Origin: CALNBC01 sp040768925
Lineage (GTDB): Bacteria; Bacillota; Clostridia; Christensenellales; CALWSW01
Assembly (NCBI GenBank): GCA_040768925.1
Contig: JAXGLZ010000001.1
Coordinates: 186,001 to 250,000, forward strand
Direction: 5' to 3'
Length of the DNA stretch: 64,000 bases
Part shown: positions 18,852-26,857 of the stretch, in pieces
Layout: each line of letters opens with the position of its first letter
How positions within the stretch are numbered: position 1 is the stretch's first letter
Notes under the pieces: generated by a model
Seen by the model: only the letters and a program-made list of their open reading frames with translations
The model's database searches: none
Told to the model about the DNA's origin: nothing
Position numbers and translations under genes: made by a program

Positions 18852-19865
18852 CTATCTTCCCCGGCCGGCTCCGCCGCCCCGGCCGCCGCCGCCGCCAAAG
18901 CCGCCCCCGCCGGAGCGCCCGCCGCCGCCAAAGCCGCCGCCGCCGGAACGCCCGCCGCCGCCGAAGCCGCCCGAGCGGCCGGACCCGCCGCCCCGGCCGC
19001 CCCCGCCGCCAAAGCCGCCGAAACCGCCGAAGCCGCCGGGACGCGGCCTTCCGCCGGGGGGAGGCGGCGGGGGCGGAGGACGGGGCCCCCTGGGCCTTCT
19101 CGGGAACCAGAACATCGGCCCCCAGAAGGAAACCCGCGGCCCGCCGACGGTATACCTTCCGCCGCCGCCCCCGCCGCCGCACGCGCCGCAAACGGCAAAT
19201 ACGGAGATAAGGATCACGATGATCACCACGACGCCGAAGATCGAGCCCAAAATGCCCCAGACGGACGCGCCCCGGTCATATTCATAGGCGCCGTCATATC
19301 CCGGGTCCGTTCTCGGCGGAACATAGGTCCCGCCCCCGGAATCCGAGCCGCCGGACGGCTCCGCCGGATAGATCGAATAAACCCGGGAAACCAGCTCGTC
19401 GAAGGTCTTTTTGACCCCCGCGTCGTAATCCTTGTTCGCGAAATCCGCTTCCAGATTGTCGTACAGGATATCGCCCAGATCTCCGGCCGAAAGATACCGC
19501 TCTATGCCGCTGCCCACCGTGATCCAATAGTCGTCGTTCCCGATCACCAGCAGCAGCACGATCCCGTTTTGCCGTTTTGCCGAGCCCACGCCCCACTCGT
19601 TGATGATGGTATAGGCGTAATCCTCGATATCCGCGGAGCCGATGAAATCCACGGTCACGATCACGATCTGGGCGCCGGTTTCCTCGTAAAGCTTTTGGTT
19701 TTTATCGACGATGTACGATTCCGTCTCCGCGTCGATCACGTTGCTGTAATCCGCGACGTAAATCAGTTCCGTCGGCTTGACGACCTCGATCGCCGCGGCG
19801 GAATAAGGCAGAAGCAAAGCGGCGGCGCAGGCAAGCAGCGCAAGCAGTCCGGTCAGTTTTTTCAA
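18852..19865 (-). CDS. TPM-domain membrane protein (YgcG family) with glycine-rich tail
   Basis: This 337-residue protein has an N-terminal signal peptide, a TPM domain (about residues 30-160), one membrane segment (near SIFGVVVIIVILISVFAVCG), and a tail with a run of prolines followed by about 80 residues of Gly, Arg, Phe and Ser. TPM domains face the outside and are often found next to LemA genes, as here. The function is not established. The TTG at 19865 behind GAAGGGGA is the best start; ATG 19901 has no ribosome site. It is the last gene of the xpaC-telA-lemA-TPM operon. Confidence 0.85.
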   Translation of the reverse strand: MKKLTGLLALLACAAALLLPYSAAAIEVVKPTELIYVADYSNVIDAETESYIVDKNQKLYEETGAQIVIVTVDFIGSADIEDYAYTIINEWGVGSAKRQNGIVLLLVIGNDDYWITVGSGIERYLSAGDLGDILYDNLEADFANKDYDAGVKKTFDELVSRVYSIYPAEPSGGSDSGGGTYVPPRTDPGYDGAYEYDRGASVWGILGSIFGVVVIIVILISVFAVCGACGGGGGGGRYTVGGPRVSFWGPMFWFPRRPRGPRPPPPPPPPGGRPRPGGFGGFGGFGGGGGRGGGSGRSGGFGGGGRSGGGGFGGGGRSGGGGFGGGGGRGGGAGRGR

Positions 19866-19904
19866 AGTCGGTCCCCTTCTGGCAAAAGCCGGCCAAACCA
19901 TGCG

Positions 19905-20468
19905 TCAGCGGAAGAAATCAAGGGGCGCAACGCCGGTCAGCCCCGCGATGAGATTCGCCGGAAAGCCGGAGAGGATCTCGTTGAAATCCGCGGCTTTTAC
20001 ATTGTATCCATCGTGGGAGATCGTGTCGTTCGCGGAGAGGAAGGCCCTGTATTGCCTGGCGATCAGGGATTCGTCCGTCTCCGAAAGCGCATAGGACTCC
20101 ATCGCTCGGTACAGGGTTTCCACCGCGTTGGTCAGATCCCTGTTCAGCGCGGCAAGGCTCGCCCTGGGGGCCTTTTTGTTCAATCCGGCGGCCAGCGCGT
20201 CATAAGCGGATTGGGCGGAAGCGAGCGCATTGCTCTCCTCGCCGCCGCTTCGCCTCGCGATGATCCCCATGTTGTAGGCGCAATCCAGCCGCGTGTTCAG
20301 ATCGCCGTAGATCGAAAGCCCGTCCCCTTTGACGCCGCTGTAAAAAACGTTGTCCGCCTCGTTCCGAAGGGCGGAAAGCTTCGCCCCGCCCGAAGCGAAA
20401 AGGGTCACGATCATCACCAATGCGGCGATCGCGGCGGCAACGCCGCGGCGCTTCAGCTTTTCTGCCAT
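19905..20468 (-). CDS. LemA family protein
   Basis: This 187-residue protein has an N-terminal membrane anchor (AAAIAALVMIVTLFASG) followed by a helical domain. The C-terminal FNEILSGFPANLIAGLTGVAPLDFF matches the LemA signature. LemA proteins are anchored helical bundles of unclear role, often paired with TPM-domain proteins. I chose ATG 20468, after AAGGGAAG, rather than GTG 20507. It sits between telA and the TPM gene with short gaps, so these are co-expressed. Confidence 0.8.
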   Translation of the reverse strand: MAEKLKRRGVAAAIAALVMIVTLFASGGAKLSALRNEADNVFYSGVKGDGLSIYGDLNTRLDCAYNMGIIARRSGGEESNALASAQSAYDALAAGLNKKAPRASLAALNRDLTNAVETLYRAMESYALSETDESLIARQYRAFLSANDTISHDGYNVKAADFNEILSGFPANLIAGLTGVAPLDFFR

Positions 20469-20509
20469 TTCTCTTCCCTTGTCTCTGCCCGTTTTTGCGC
20501 GGCGCACGG

Positions 20510-21649
20510 TCAGCCGCGGATCTCAAGCAGCTTGTTTTTCAATTCGCCCTCGATCCTCGAAAGCTCGGCTTCGGCGGCCTTGCGCTTCTCCTTGCCTTCC
20601 TGCTGGATCCTGAGCACCTCGTCCAGGGTGCTGATGAGGGACTGGTTCGTGTATTGCAAAGTCTCGATGTCCACGATCCCGCGCTCGGATTCCTTGGCCG
20701 TTTCGATGGTGCCGAGCTTCAGAGCGTCCGCGTTCTTGCGCAGCAGCTCGTTGGTCGTGTCCGACACGGCGCGCTGGGCCTCCATCGCGGCCTGGGAATG
20801 GGCAAGGCCCAGGGCGATGACCATCTGGCTCTTCCACAAAGGGATGGTGTTCACGATGGTGGACTGGATCTTTTCGGCCATCAGGCTGTTATTGTTCTGG
20901 ATCATGCGGATCTGGGGCGCCATCTGGATGGAGATGTTCCGCGTCAGCTCCAGATCGTAGAGCTTCTTTTCAAACCTGTTGCACATGTTCGCGAGGTCGT
21001 TCGCGGCCTGGGCGTCCTCCGGAAGGCCGGTCTTCTGCGCCTTTTCCCTCGAAGCGGCGAGGTCCGTGCTGCGGACTTCTTCCAGCCGGGTCTTTCCGGC
21101 GACGATGTACATCGTCAGCTCCTTGAAATAGGCAAGGTTCGAGTCGTACATCTTGTCCAGCACGGTGATGTCCTTCAAAAGGGTGACCTGGTGGTCCTCC
21201 AGCATGTTGGCGATGCCGTCCACATTGACGGAGGCCTTGTCGTAGCGCGCCTTCAGGGCGGAGATCTTCCTTCCGCCCTTTTTGAAAAGGCCCAGAAAGC
21301 CCCTTTCATCCGCTTCGGCGGAAAAACCCCTGAGCTGGACCATCAAATTGGCCATCACGTCGCCCACCGCACCGAGATCCTTGGTCCTGACCTTTTCCAG
21401 GGCGCTTTCGGAAAAGCTGGAAACCTTCTTCTGGGCCGCGGCGCCGTACTGCAGCACCATGTTGGCGTCGCGGACGTCGATCTGCCTGGCGAATTCCTCC
21501 GCCGCCTTGCGCTCCTCCGGGGAAAGGGCGTCCATCGCCGTTTCCACGGGCTTCTGGCCCGGCGTTTCGGCCAGCGCCGTCCCGGCGGGATCGGTCGTAA
21601 GCTCCGGAACGTCGGGGGTCAGGGTCAGGGTGGGGATATCGTTTGCCAT
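20510..21649 (-). CDS. telA: TelA family protein (toxic anion resistance family)
   Basis: This 379-residue, mainly helical, coiled-coil protein belongs to the TelA family, first linked to tellurite resistance and later to resistance to envelope-active agents. The diagnostic region runs through ELTMYIVAGKTRLEEV and TIPLWKSQMVIALGLAHSQ. It has no signal peptide and so is cytoplasmic. ATG 21649 is preceded by GGAGGG. It follows xpaC, the common arrangement in Bacillota. Confidence 0.92.
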   Translation of the reverse strand: MANDIPTLTLTPDVPELTTDPAGTALAETPGQKPVETAMDALSPEERKAAEEFARQIDVRDANMVLQYGAAAQKKVSSFSESALEKVRTKDLGAVGDVMANLMVQLRGFSAEADERGFLGLFKKGGRKISALKARYDKASVNVDGIANMLEDHQVTLLKDITVLDKMYDSNLAYFKELTMYIVAGKTRLEEVRSTDLAASREKAQKTGLPEDAQAANDLANMCNRFEKKLYDLELTRNISIQMAPQIRMIQNNNSLMAEKIQSTIVNTIPLWKSQMVIALGLAHSQAAMEAQRAVSDTTNELLRKNADALKLGTIETAKESERGIVDIETLQYTNQSLISTLDEVLRIQQEGKEKRKAAEAELSRIEGELKNKLLEIRG

Positions 21650-21692
21650 TGTTCAGCCCTCCGTATCTATTTTGCGTTCGTGTCGATTCCGT

Positions 21693-22328
21693 TTATTTCA
21701 GGCCCTCGCCCTTGAGCATGGATTCCATGACCTCGATGTCCGTCGTGATGTCCATCGCGTCGTCCTCGTAAAGATTGTCCAGCTGTTTTTCGAAGGCGTC
21801 GGCGATCATCCCCATGCTTTCGCGGATGCGCACCCGGGTGGTTTCGACGTTCTGCCGGCCCGTCGAGACCGCGGTCAGCTTTTGATAGCTTTCCAGCAGT
21901 TTTAAGGAAGTGGGCAGGTAATAGTTCATGAACCGCCGCACCTGGCCGCCTCTTGAGGGTTTGTCCGCGATGGCCCTGAAGATCGAATCGCAGGCGATCT
22001 CCATCCTGTTGATCTGGGCGGTCAGCAGGGGGTCTTCGATATCTGCGTTCAGCTGGCGGAGCTTTTTCATGGCATGCTGCCCCTGGGCGATCACGCCGTC
22101 CGCAGTCTGGTCCCCGGTTTTGGCCGCTTCCGGCTCCACGGGAACCTCGATCTCCTTTTTGGGCGCCAGCTTATCCGAAAGCAGATAAGCCCCCGCCGCC
22201 GCGGCAAGGGCGGCGATCAGCGCCCACAGCCTGTAAACCGGCAGAATGACGCAAAAAAGCGCGAAGGCTCCGGCGGCGATATAGATCGGCAGGCAGGACT
22301 TGACATATTTCTTGCGTGTTTCGCTCAA
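21693..22328 (-). CDS. xpaC: XpaC-like protein (5-bromo-4-chloroindolyl phosphate hydrolysis family)
   Basis: This 211-residue protein has two N-terminal membrane segments (about residues 15-50) and a cytoplasmic helical domain with QINRMEIACDSIFRAI and RRFMNYYLPTSLKLLESY, typical of XpaC. The family name comes from a Bacillus phenotype and does not prove phosphatase activity. It starts with TTG behind AAAGGAAAG and leads the four-gene operon. Confidence 0.85.
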   Translation of the reverse strand: MSETRKKYVKSCLPIYIAAGAFALFCVILPVYRLWALIAALAAAAGAYLLSDKLAPKKEIEVPVEPEAAKTGDQTADGVIAQGQHAMKKLRQLNADIEDPLLTAQINRMEIACDSIFRAIADKPSRGGQVRRFMNYYLPTSLKLLESYQKLTAVSTGRQNVETTRVRIRESMGMIADAFEKQLDNLYEDDAMDITTDIEVMESMLKGEGLK

Positions 22329-22379
22329 TGGTTCTTTCCTTTCCCGGCGCGCGGGCCATGGTCGGTATTCTTATTTTGT

Positions 22380-22408
22380 ATTTTATCCCCTGAATTGCCT
22401 ATCGTCAA
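22380..22408 (-). promoter_or_regulatory. Promoter of the xpaC-telA-lemA-TPM operon
   Basis: On the minus strand TTGACG and TAAAAT are exactly 17 bases apart, about 50 bases before xpaC. Confidence 0.8.
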
Positions 22409-22625
22409 CAATACCTCTTTCAAGCGACGCGGACCGCGCTTAAAAACACGTGAATCCCTAACATATTGCCGCAATCGCGCCAAACGAACCTTGTCCGGCT
22501 TGCTTCGTTTCCCCTTTTGAAAGGGTTTTTCAGGCTTGGCGCCGGGTTTTTTCGCGGTTTTGCGGGGCGGGGTGCGGCCGCCGGAATCCCTGTGATCCCC
22601 GTTCTTTTTGCCGCCAAAAACCCGA

Positions 22626-22655
22626 TGGACAGCCCCGCCGCCGCCGTGCTATCAT
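22626..22655 (+). promoter_or_regulatory. Promoter for the ogt-alkA fusion
   Basis: TGGACA at 22626-22631 and TATCAT at 22650-22655 are 18 bases apart, with an extended TGC before the -10. No other feature is seen in the gap 22409-22758. Confidence 0.55.
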
Positions 22656-22758
22656 GGAACCAGTTGACATGCCGGGGCTGAATCGGCGTTTTAATGCGTC
22701 CGCGGAAGCGGCGCGCGGCCGTTCCCCCCGCCCTCTCTGATTTGCAATACTGGTGCTG

Positions 22759-23847
22759 ATGATGAAAAGAATCCTGGAAAACTGCTGTTTTGAATACGAT
22801 ACCCCCATCGGCCGCGTGCGGATCGAATCCACCGGCCGGCATATCGTCTCCCTCGACTTTGTGGACGATTCCACCGCCTTGCCGGCGGAGGGCACCGCCG
22901 TTGCGGAAACGCCGCTGATCTCGGAAGCGCACATGCAGCTTCTCGGCTACCTCGGGGGCCACCGGAAGGATTTCAGCCTGCCCCTGCTTTTGAACGGCAC
23001 GCCCTTTCAAAAAAAGGTGTACGACGCGCTTCTTGCCATCCCCTATGGCGAAACGAAGAGCTACGGCGAAATCGCGAAAGAGATCGGCGCCCCGAAGGCC
23101 GCCAGGGCCGTCGGCGGGGCCTGCCACGTCAACCCCGTGGCGATTTTCGTCCCCTGCCACAGGGTGGTGGGCAGCGGCGGCGCCTTGACCGGCTATGGCG
23201 GCGGGATCGACAAAAAGGAGGCCCTGCTCGCCCTGGAAAAGGGCAACACCCGGCTCTTTCCCTTTGGGGAAAAGGAGCTTTCCCACCTTTCCCGATCGGA
23301 CGATCGGATGGCCGCCCTGATCGCGAGGACGCCAAAGCCCCGCTACGAGCTGATGGGCGACCTTTTTGCCGCCCTTGTCAGTTCGATCGTCGGCCAGCAG
23401 ATTTCCTCCAAGGCCCACAGGTCCATCTGGACCCGGCTGCTGGAAGGCTTTGACGGCATCGATCCCAAAAAGCTTTTTGAGGCGGATGAGAACGCTTTCC
23501 GCGCCTTCGGCATATCTGGAAGAAAGGCCCAATCCATCAAACAAGCGGCCGGATTCGCTCTTTCGGGCGGGTTTTCCGGCCTGGCGGAGCTTTCCGACGA
23601 TCAATTCCGCGAAAAGCTCGTGTCCCTCAGGGGCGTCGGCCGATGGACGGCCGACATGCTGCTTTTGTTCTCTCTTGGCAGGGGCGACGTTTTCTCCTAC
23701 GACGATTCGGGGCTCAGAAGCGGGCTTTGCAAGCTCTATGGCCTCAGCGAAATCTCCAAAGACCAGTTCGAGGAATACGGCAAAAAGTTCTCTCCATACG
23801 GGAGCGTCGCCTCGTTTTACATCTGGGCCGCAAACGCGGAAAGCTGA
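22759..23847 (+). CDS. Fused O6-methylguanine-DNA methyltransferase / AlkA-type DNA glycosylase
   Basis: This 362-residue protein joins two alkylation-repair activities. Residues about 1-165 are an Ogt-type methyltransferase with acceptor cysteine C133 in VPCHRVVG. Residues about 180-362 are a helix-hairpin-helix glycosylase of the AlkA type, with RGVGRWTADML and catalytic-position aspartate D316 in FSYDDSGLRSG. The fusion would repair O6-alkylguanine and excise 3-methyladenine. Three possible starts (GTG 22753, ATG 22759, ATG 22762) exist and none has a good ribosome site, so the first residues are uncertain. Confidence 0.92.
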   Translation: MMKRILENCCFEYDTPIGRVRIESTGRHIVSLDFVDDSTALPAEGTAVAETPLISEAHMQLLGYLGGHRKDFSLPLLLNGTPFQKKVYDALLAIPYGETKSYGEIAKEIGAPKAARAVGGACHVNPVAIFVPCHRVVGSGGALTGYGGGIDKKEALLALEKGNTRLFPFGEKELSHLSRSDDRMAALIARTPKPRYELMGDLFAALVSSIVGQQISSKAHRSIWTRLLEGFDGIDPKKLFEADENAFRAFGISGRKAQSIKQAAGFALSGGFSGLAELSDDQFREKLVSLRGVGRWTADMLLLFSLGRGDVFSYDDSGLRSGLCKLYGLSEISKDQFEEYGKKFSPYGSVASFYIWAANAES

Positions 23848-24061
23848 AGGGTCTCCTCCCGGCTTCCCCGCGGGAAGGCCGGCGTTCCCCGCTTTTGGAT
23901 CGAAGAAAGCGCGCCCCCGGCAAAACCGCCGCGGGCGCTTTCTCTTTGCTCCCGGCCCGCCGCCGGGCTTTGCGGCGGGCGGCCTGAAGGTGCGCGGACG
24001 GCCTCGCCGGCCCCGGCGGGATGGTTCCCTTTCCCTGCCGGGCCTATGCGCCGGAGCGCGC

Positions 24062-24232
24062 GCAATCAAGCCGTCCGACGGATATCGGCTTCGCCGAAGG
24101 CCTTGCCAACGACCTTGGGCGAAGCGCGCCGGAATCACAGATTCCGGCACTTCATCAAGGATTGATGCCCGCTTCGCCGACGGCCTTAAAAACCCACCGG
24201 CGAAGCGCCCGCAGCCGGCCTTGACGCTCAAA
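24062..24232 (-). repeat. 3' mosaic repeat copy 5, after glpK (24379-25875)
   Basis: On the minus strand it reads A (GGGCGCTTCGCCGG), a B unit (GCATCAATCCTTGATGAAG, then CCGGAATCTGTGATTCCGG), then a diverged GC-rich stretch. D, E and F are missing. It lies after the glycerol kinase terminator, in the kinase sense, while the other neighbour converges on it. The rest of 23848-24061 is a GC-rich spacer with no feature I can support. Confidence 0.75.
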
Positions 24233-24325
24233 GCCGCCGGAAATCCGGCGGCTTTTGAATGGTTCAAAAAAGCGGATGATCCCGGTTCTTTGCCGGGCCT
24301 GTCTTTATTGCGCCTAATGGCGGAT

Positions 24326-24364
24326 GAAATAAAGCGCCCGCCGGGCCTTTTGGCGGGCCCGGCG
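24326..24364 (-). terminator. Terminator after glpK copy 1
   Basis: A 9-bp stem CGCCGGGCC / GGCCCGGCG with an 8-base loop is followed on the minus strand by GGCGCTTTATTTC. Confidence 0.6.
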
Positions 24365-24378
24365 CGGCAAAGTCATGC

Positions 24379-25875
24379 TTATTCTTCGTCGATCCACTTC
24401 AGGGAACGCTGCACGGCTTTCTTCCAGCCCTTGTAGTTCCTGGCGCGCACTTCTTCGGACATGTTGGGTGTGAACCTCCTGTCCAGCGCCCACTTGTCGA
24501 GCAGTTCGTCCATGCCGGACCAGTACCCCACCGCGAGGCCGGCCAGATAGGCGGTTCCCAGGGCGGTCAGCTCGGTGACCACCGGGCGCGCCACGGGCAC
24601 GTTCAGCATATCCGACTGGAACTGCAGCAGGAAGTTGTTCCGGATGGCGCCGCCGTCGCACTTCATTTCCTTCAGGTCGATGCCGCAGTCCGCCACCATC
24701 GCGTCCAGGATCTCCTTGATCTGATAGCACATCGATTCCACGGTGGCGCGGACGATGTGCGCGCGGTTCGCGCCCCTGGTGATGCCGAGGATGGAGGCCC
24801 GGGCATAGGGATCCCAGTAAGGCGCGGCCAGGCCGACGAAAGCCGGCACCAGATAGACGCCGTTCGTATCCGGCACGCTCAGGCAGAGCGCTTCGGTTTC
24901 ATCGGCGCTGTTGATGAGCTTCAGCTCGTCGCGCAGCCACTGCACGGCGGCGCCGGCGACGAAGGTGTTGCCTTCCAGGCAATAGATGACCTCGCCGTTG
25001 ATGCCCCAGGCGATGGTGGTCAAAAGGCCGTTCTTGGATTCGACGATCTTGGTTCCCGTCGTCATCATCAAAAACGCGCCGGTGCCGTAAGTCGCCTTGG
25101 AGGAGCCTTCCTCGAAGCAGGTCTGGCCGAACAGGGCGGACTGCTGGTCGCCGATGCAGCCCGCGATCGGCACTTCCGCGCCGAAGACTTTCGGGTCGGT
25201 CATGCCGTAGATGCAGCTGGAGGGCTTTGCCTCGGGCAGCATGCACCGGGGGATATTCAGTTCTTCAAGCAGCTCGTCGTCCCAATCCAGGGTGTGGATA
25301 TTGAAGATCATCGTCCTGGAGGCGTTGGAATAATCCGTGACGTGCAGCTTCCCGCCGGACAGCTTCCAGATCAGCCACGTGTCGATGGTGCCGAAAAGCA
25401 GATCGCCTTTTTCGGCCTTTTCGCGCGCGCCGGGAACGTTGTCAAGCATCCACTTGATCTTCGTTCCGGAAAAATAAGCGTCGCAGACAACGCCGGTCTT
25501 TTTGCGGATCTTTTCGCCCCAGCCCCTTGCCTTCAGATCGTCGCAGATGTTCGCGGTCCTTCTGCACTGCCAGACGATGGAATTCATGATCGGCTCACCG
25601 GTGTTCTTGTCCCAGATCGTCGTCGTTTCCCGCTGGTTGGTCACGCCGATGGCGGCGATGTCCGAAGGGTCGACATTCGCTCTTCTTAAAATCGTTTTCG
25701 CCGTTTCCATCTGGGTGTTCCAGATGTCCAGCGGCCTGTGCTCGACCCAGCCGGGCTTGGGATAAATCTGCTCGAATTCCTTGTTCATGGATTCGATCGG
25801 GGTTCCGTTCTTGTCAAAAATAATCGATCTTGAGCTTGTTGTTCCCTGGTCCATCGCCATTACGTACTTCGCCAT
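24379..25875 (-). CDS. glpK: Glycerol kinase (copy 1)
   Basis: This 498-residue FGGY kinase phosphorylates glycerol to glycerol-3-phosphate. MDQGTTSSRSIIFD opens the first domain and GDQQSALFGQTC the second. The start is ATG 25875 behind GGGAGG; the upstream extension to 26031 contains the leader. In many Bacillota a histidine before FGGEVPISG is phosphorylated by HPr; here the matching region reads DPKVFGAEVPIAG with no histidine, so that control is probably absent. No glpF or glpD is near. A second kinase of equal length lies at 59352-60848. Confidence 0.95.
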   Translation of the reverse strand: MAKYVMAMDQGTTSSRSIIFDKNGTPIESMNKEFEQIYPKPGWVEHRPLDIWNTQMETAKTILRRANVDPSDIAAIGVTNQRETTTIWDKNTGEPIMNSIVWQCRRTANICDDLKARGWGEKIRKKTGVVCDAYFSGTKIKWMLDNVPGAREKAEKGDLLFGTIDTWLIWKLSGGKLHVTDYSNASRTMIFNIHTLDWDDELLEELNIPRCMLPEAKPSSCIYGMTDPKVFGAEVPIAGCIGDQQSALFGQTCFEEGSSKATYGTGAFLMMTTGTKIVESKNGLLTTIAWGINGEVIYCLEGNTFVAGAAVQWLRDELKLINSADETEALCLSVPDTNGVYLVPAFVGLAAPYWDPYARASILGITRGANRAHIVRATVESMCYQIKEILDAMVADCGIDLKEMKCDGGAIRNNFLLQFQSDMLNVPVARPVVTELTALGTAYLAGLAVGYWSGMDELLDKWALDRRFTPNMSEEVRARNYKGWKKAVQRSLKWIDEE

Positions 25876-26103
25876 TTGTTTTCCTCCCGTTTTGATGTTT
25901 TTTAAAGAACCTCGGTCAGGTACCAGAAAATAAAAATCCGACCGGCAGCCCACGCATTTCGAGTTTTTCAGGAATGAGCCGGTCGGAAACAATCTGTTCG
26001 TCAAATGGCCGTCCGCGCCGCAAAAAAGCACGCGCGCCGTTATGGAGCCTGGCGGTCGTTAAAATTCGGATTGAGAAGCTATGTATTTGAATAAGCTATG
26101 TCA

Positions 26104-26132
26104 ATTGTATTTATATTTCAGTTTTCTGTCAA
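26104..26132 (-). promoter_or_regulatory. Promoter for glpK copy 1
   Basis: On the minus strand TTGACA and TACAAT are exactly 17 bases apart, giving a leader of about 220 bases. The sequence AAGCTATGT occurs twice within 30 bases just downstream and could be an operator. Confidence 0.8.
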
Positions 26133-26300
26133 TATGTTTTTTCTGGTCGTTATTTTATTCGCATAATCGCCCGCCGCATCGCAAGACGTCGACGAAATGC
26201 GGCCGTTATTCCAAAGGCCCGTGTGATTTTGAAAAATACAACCACCCAGGGGAACCGAAGCCGCTGCATTTTGGCCGGCATCAGGGGTTTTCCCCAAATC

Positions 26301-26333
26301 TGACACAAATATGACACAAATATGACACAAATT
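26301..26333. repeat. Three 11-bp tandem repeats (TGACACAAATA)
   Basis: TGACACAAATA is repeated three times with an 11-base period; the last copy ends in TT instead of TA. They lie between divergent promoters, 20 bases before the -35 of yjbQ, and repeat about once per helical turn, as binding sites for a multimeric regulator would. Confidence 0.8.
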
Positions 26334-26353
26334 GTGAGGCCCGCATCCCTTTA

Positions 26354-26382
26354 TTGACAACCAACGTTTTTTAAAATAGAAT
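26354..26382 (+). promoter_or_regulatory. Promoter for yjbQ and the alcohol dehydrogenase
   Basis: TTGACA at 26354-26359 and TAGAAT at 26377-26382 are exactly 17 bases apart, in an AT-rich stretch. Confidence 0.85.
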
Positions 26383-26416
26383 AAATTGACTAAAATACGA
26401 TCGATAGAGGTGCCGA

Positions 26417-26815
26417 ATGATGATCAAAATCAAGGTTCCCACCCGGGGCCGGACCGATATGGTCGAGATCACCGAACAGGTCAAGGCCGTCGTGAAAGAA
26501 AGCGGTGTGAAATCGGGCATCCTACTGCTGTATATCCCCCACACCACCGCGGGCGTCACCATTACGGAATACGCGGATCCGAACGTCATGAAGGATATTC
26601 TGGCGTCCGCGAACAAGCTCGTGCCCTTTGAGGACAATTACGCCCACGAGGAGGGCAATTCGGCCGCGCACATCAAGTCCAGCCTGTTCAATTTCTCGCT
26701 TGAGATGATCGTCGAGGACGGGGAGCTTGTGATCGGCGGCTTTCAGGGGATTTTCTTCTGCGAATTCGACGGCCCGCGGGAACGGCAGGTCTTTGCCAAG
26801 ATTCTGGCGGGCTGA
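26417..26815 (+). CDS. yjbQ: YjbQ family protein (UPF0047)
   Basis: This 132-residue protein has the compact YjbQ fold. The signature IPHTTAGVTITEYADP is near residues 35-50 and a conserved histidine lies in DNYAHEEGNSAAHIKSSL. Some members can act as a weak thiamine phosphate synthase, but the true role is unclear. The start is ATG 26417 or 26420 after GAGGTG. It lies 42 bases before the alcohol dehydrogenase gene and shares its promoter. Confidence 0.9.
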   Translation: MMIKIKVPTRGRTDMVEITEQVKAVVKESGVKSGILLLYIPHTTAGVTITEYADPNVMKDILASANKLVPFEDNYAHEEGNSAAHIKSSLFNFSLEMIVEDGELVIGGFQGIFFCEFDGPRERQVFAKILAG

Positions 26816-26857
26816 GCGGGCGGGGCGCACCATGATTTTATCGGGGGGATTGAACAA

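Noticed and set aside
18745..20960. Pro-rich and Ala-rich plus-strand frames across the TPM-lemA-telA genes
   Set aside because: They are antisense to the Gly-rich tail and coding frames of the minus-strand operon and show no domain.
22420..24267. A 615-residue minus-strand frame over the ogt-alkA fusion
   Set aside because: It runs opposite to a fusion protein with both active sites intact, and its ends lie in repeat sequence.
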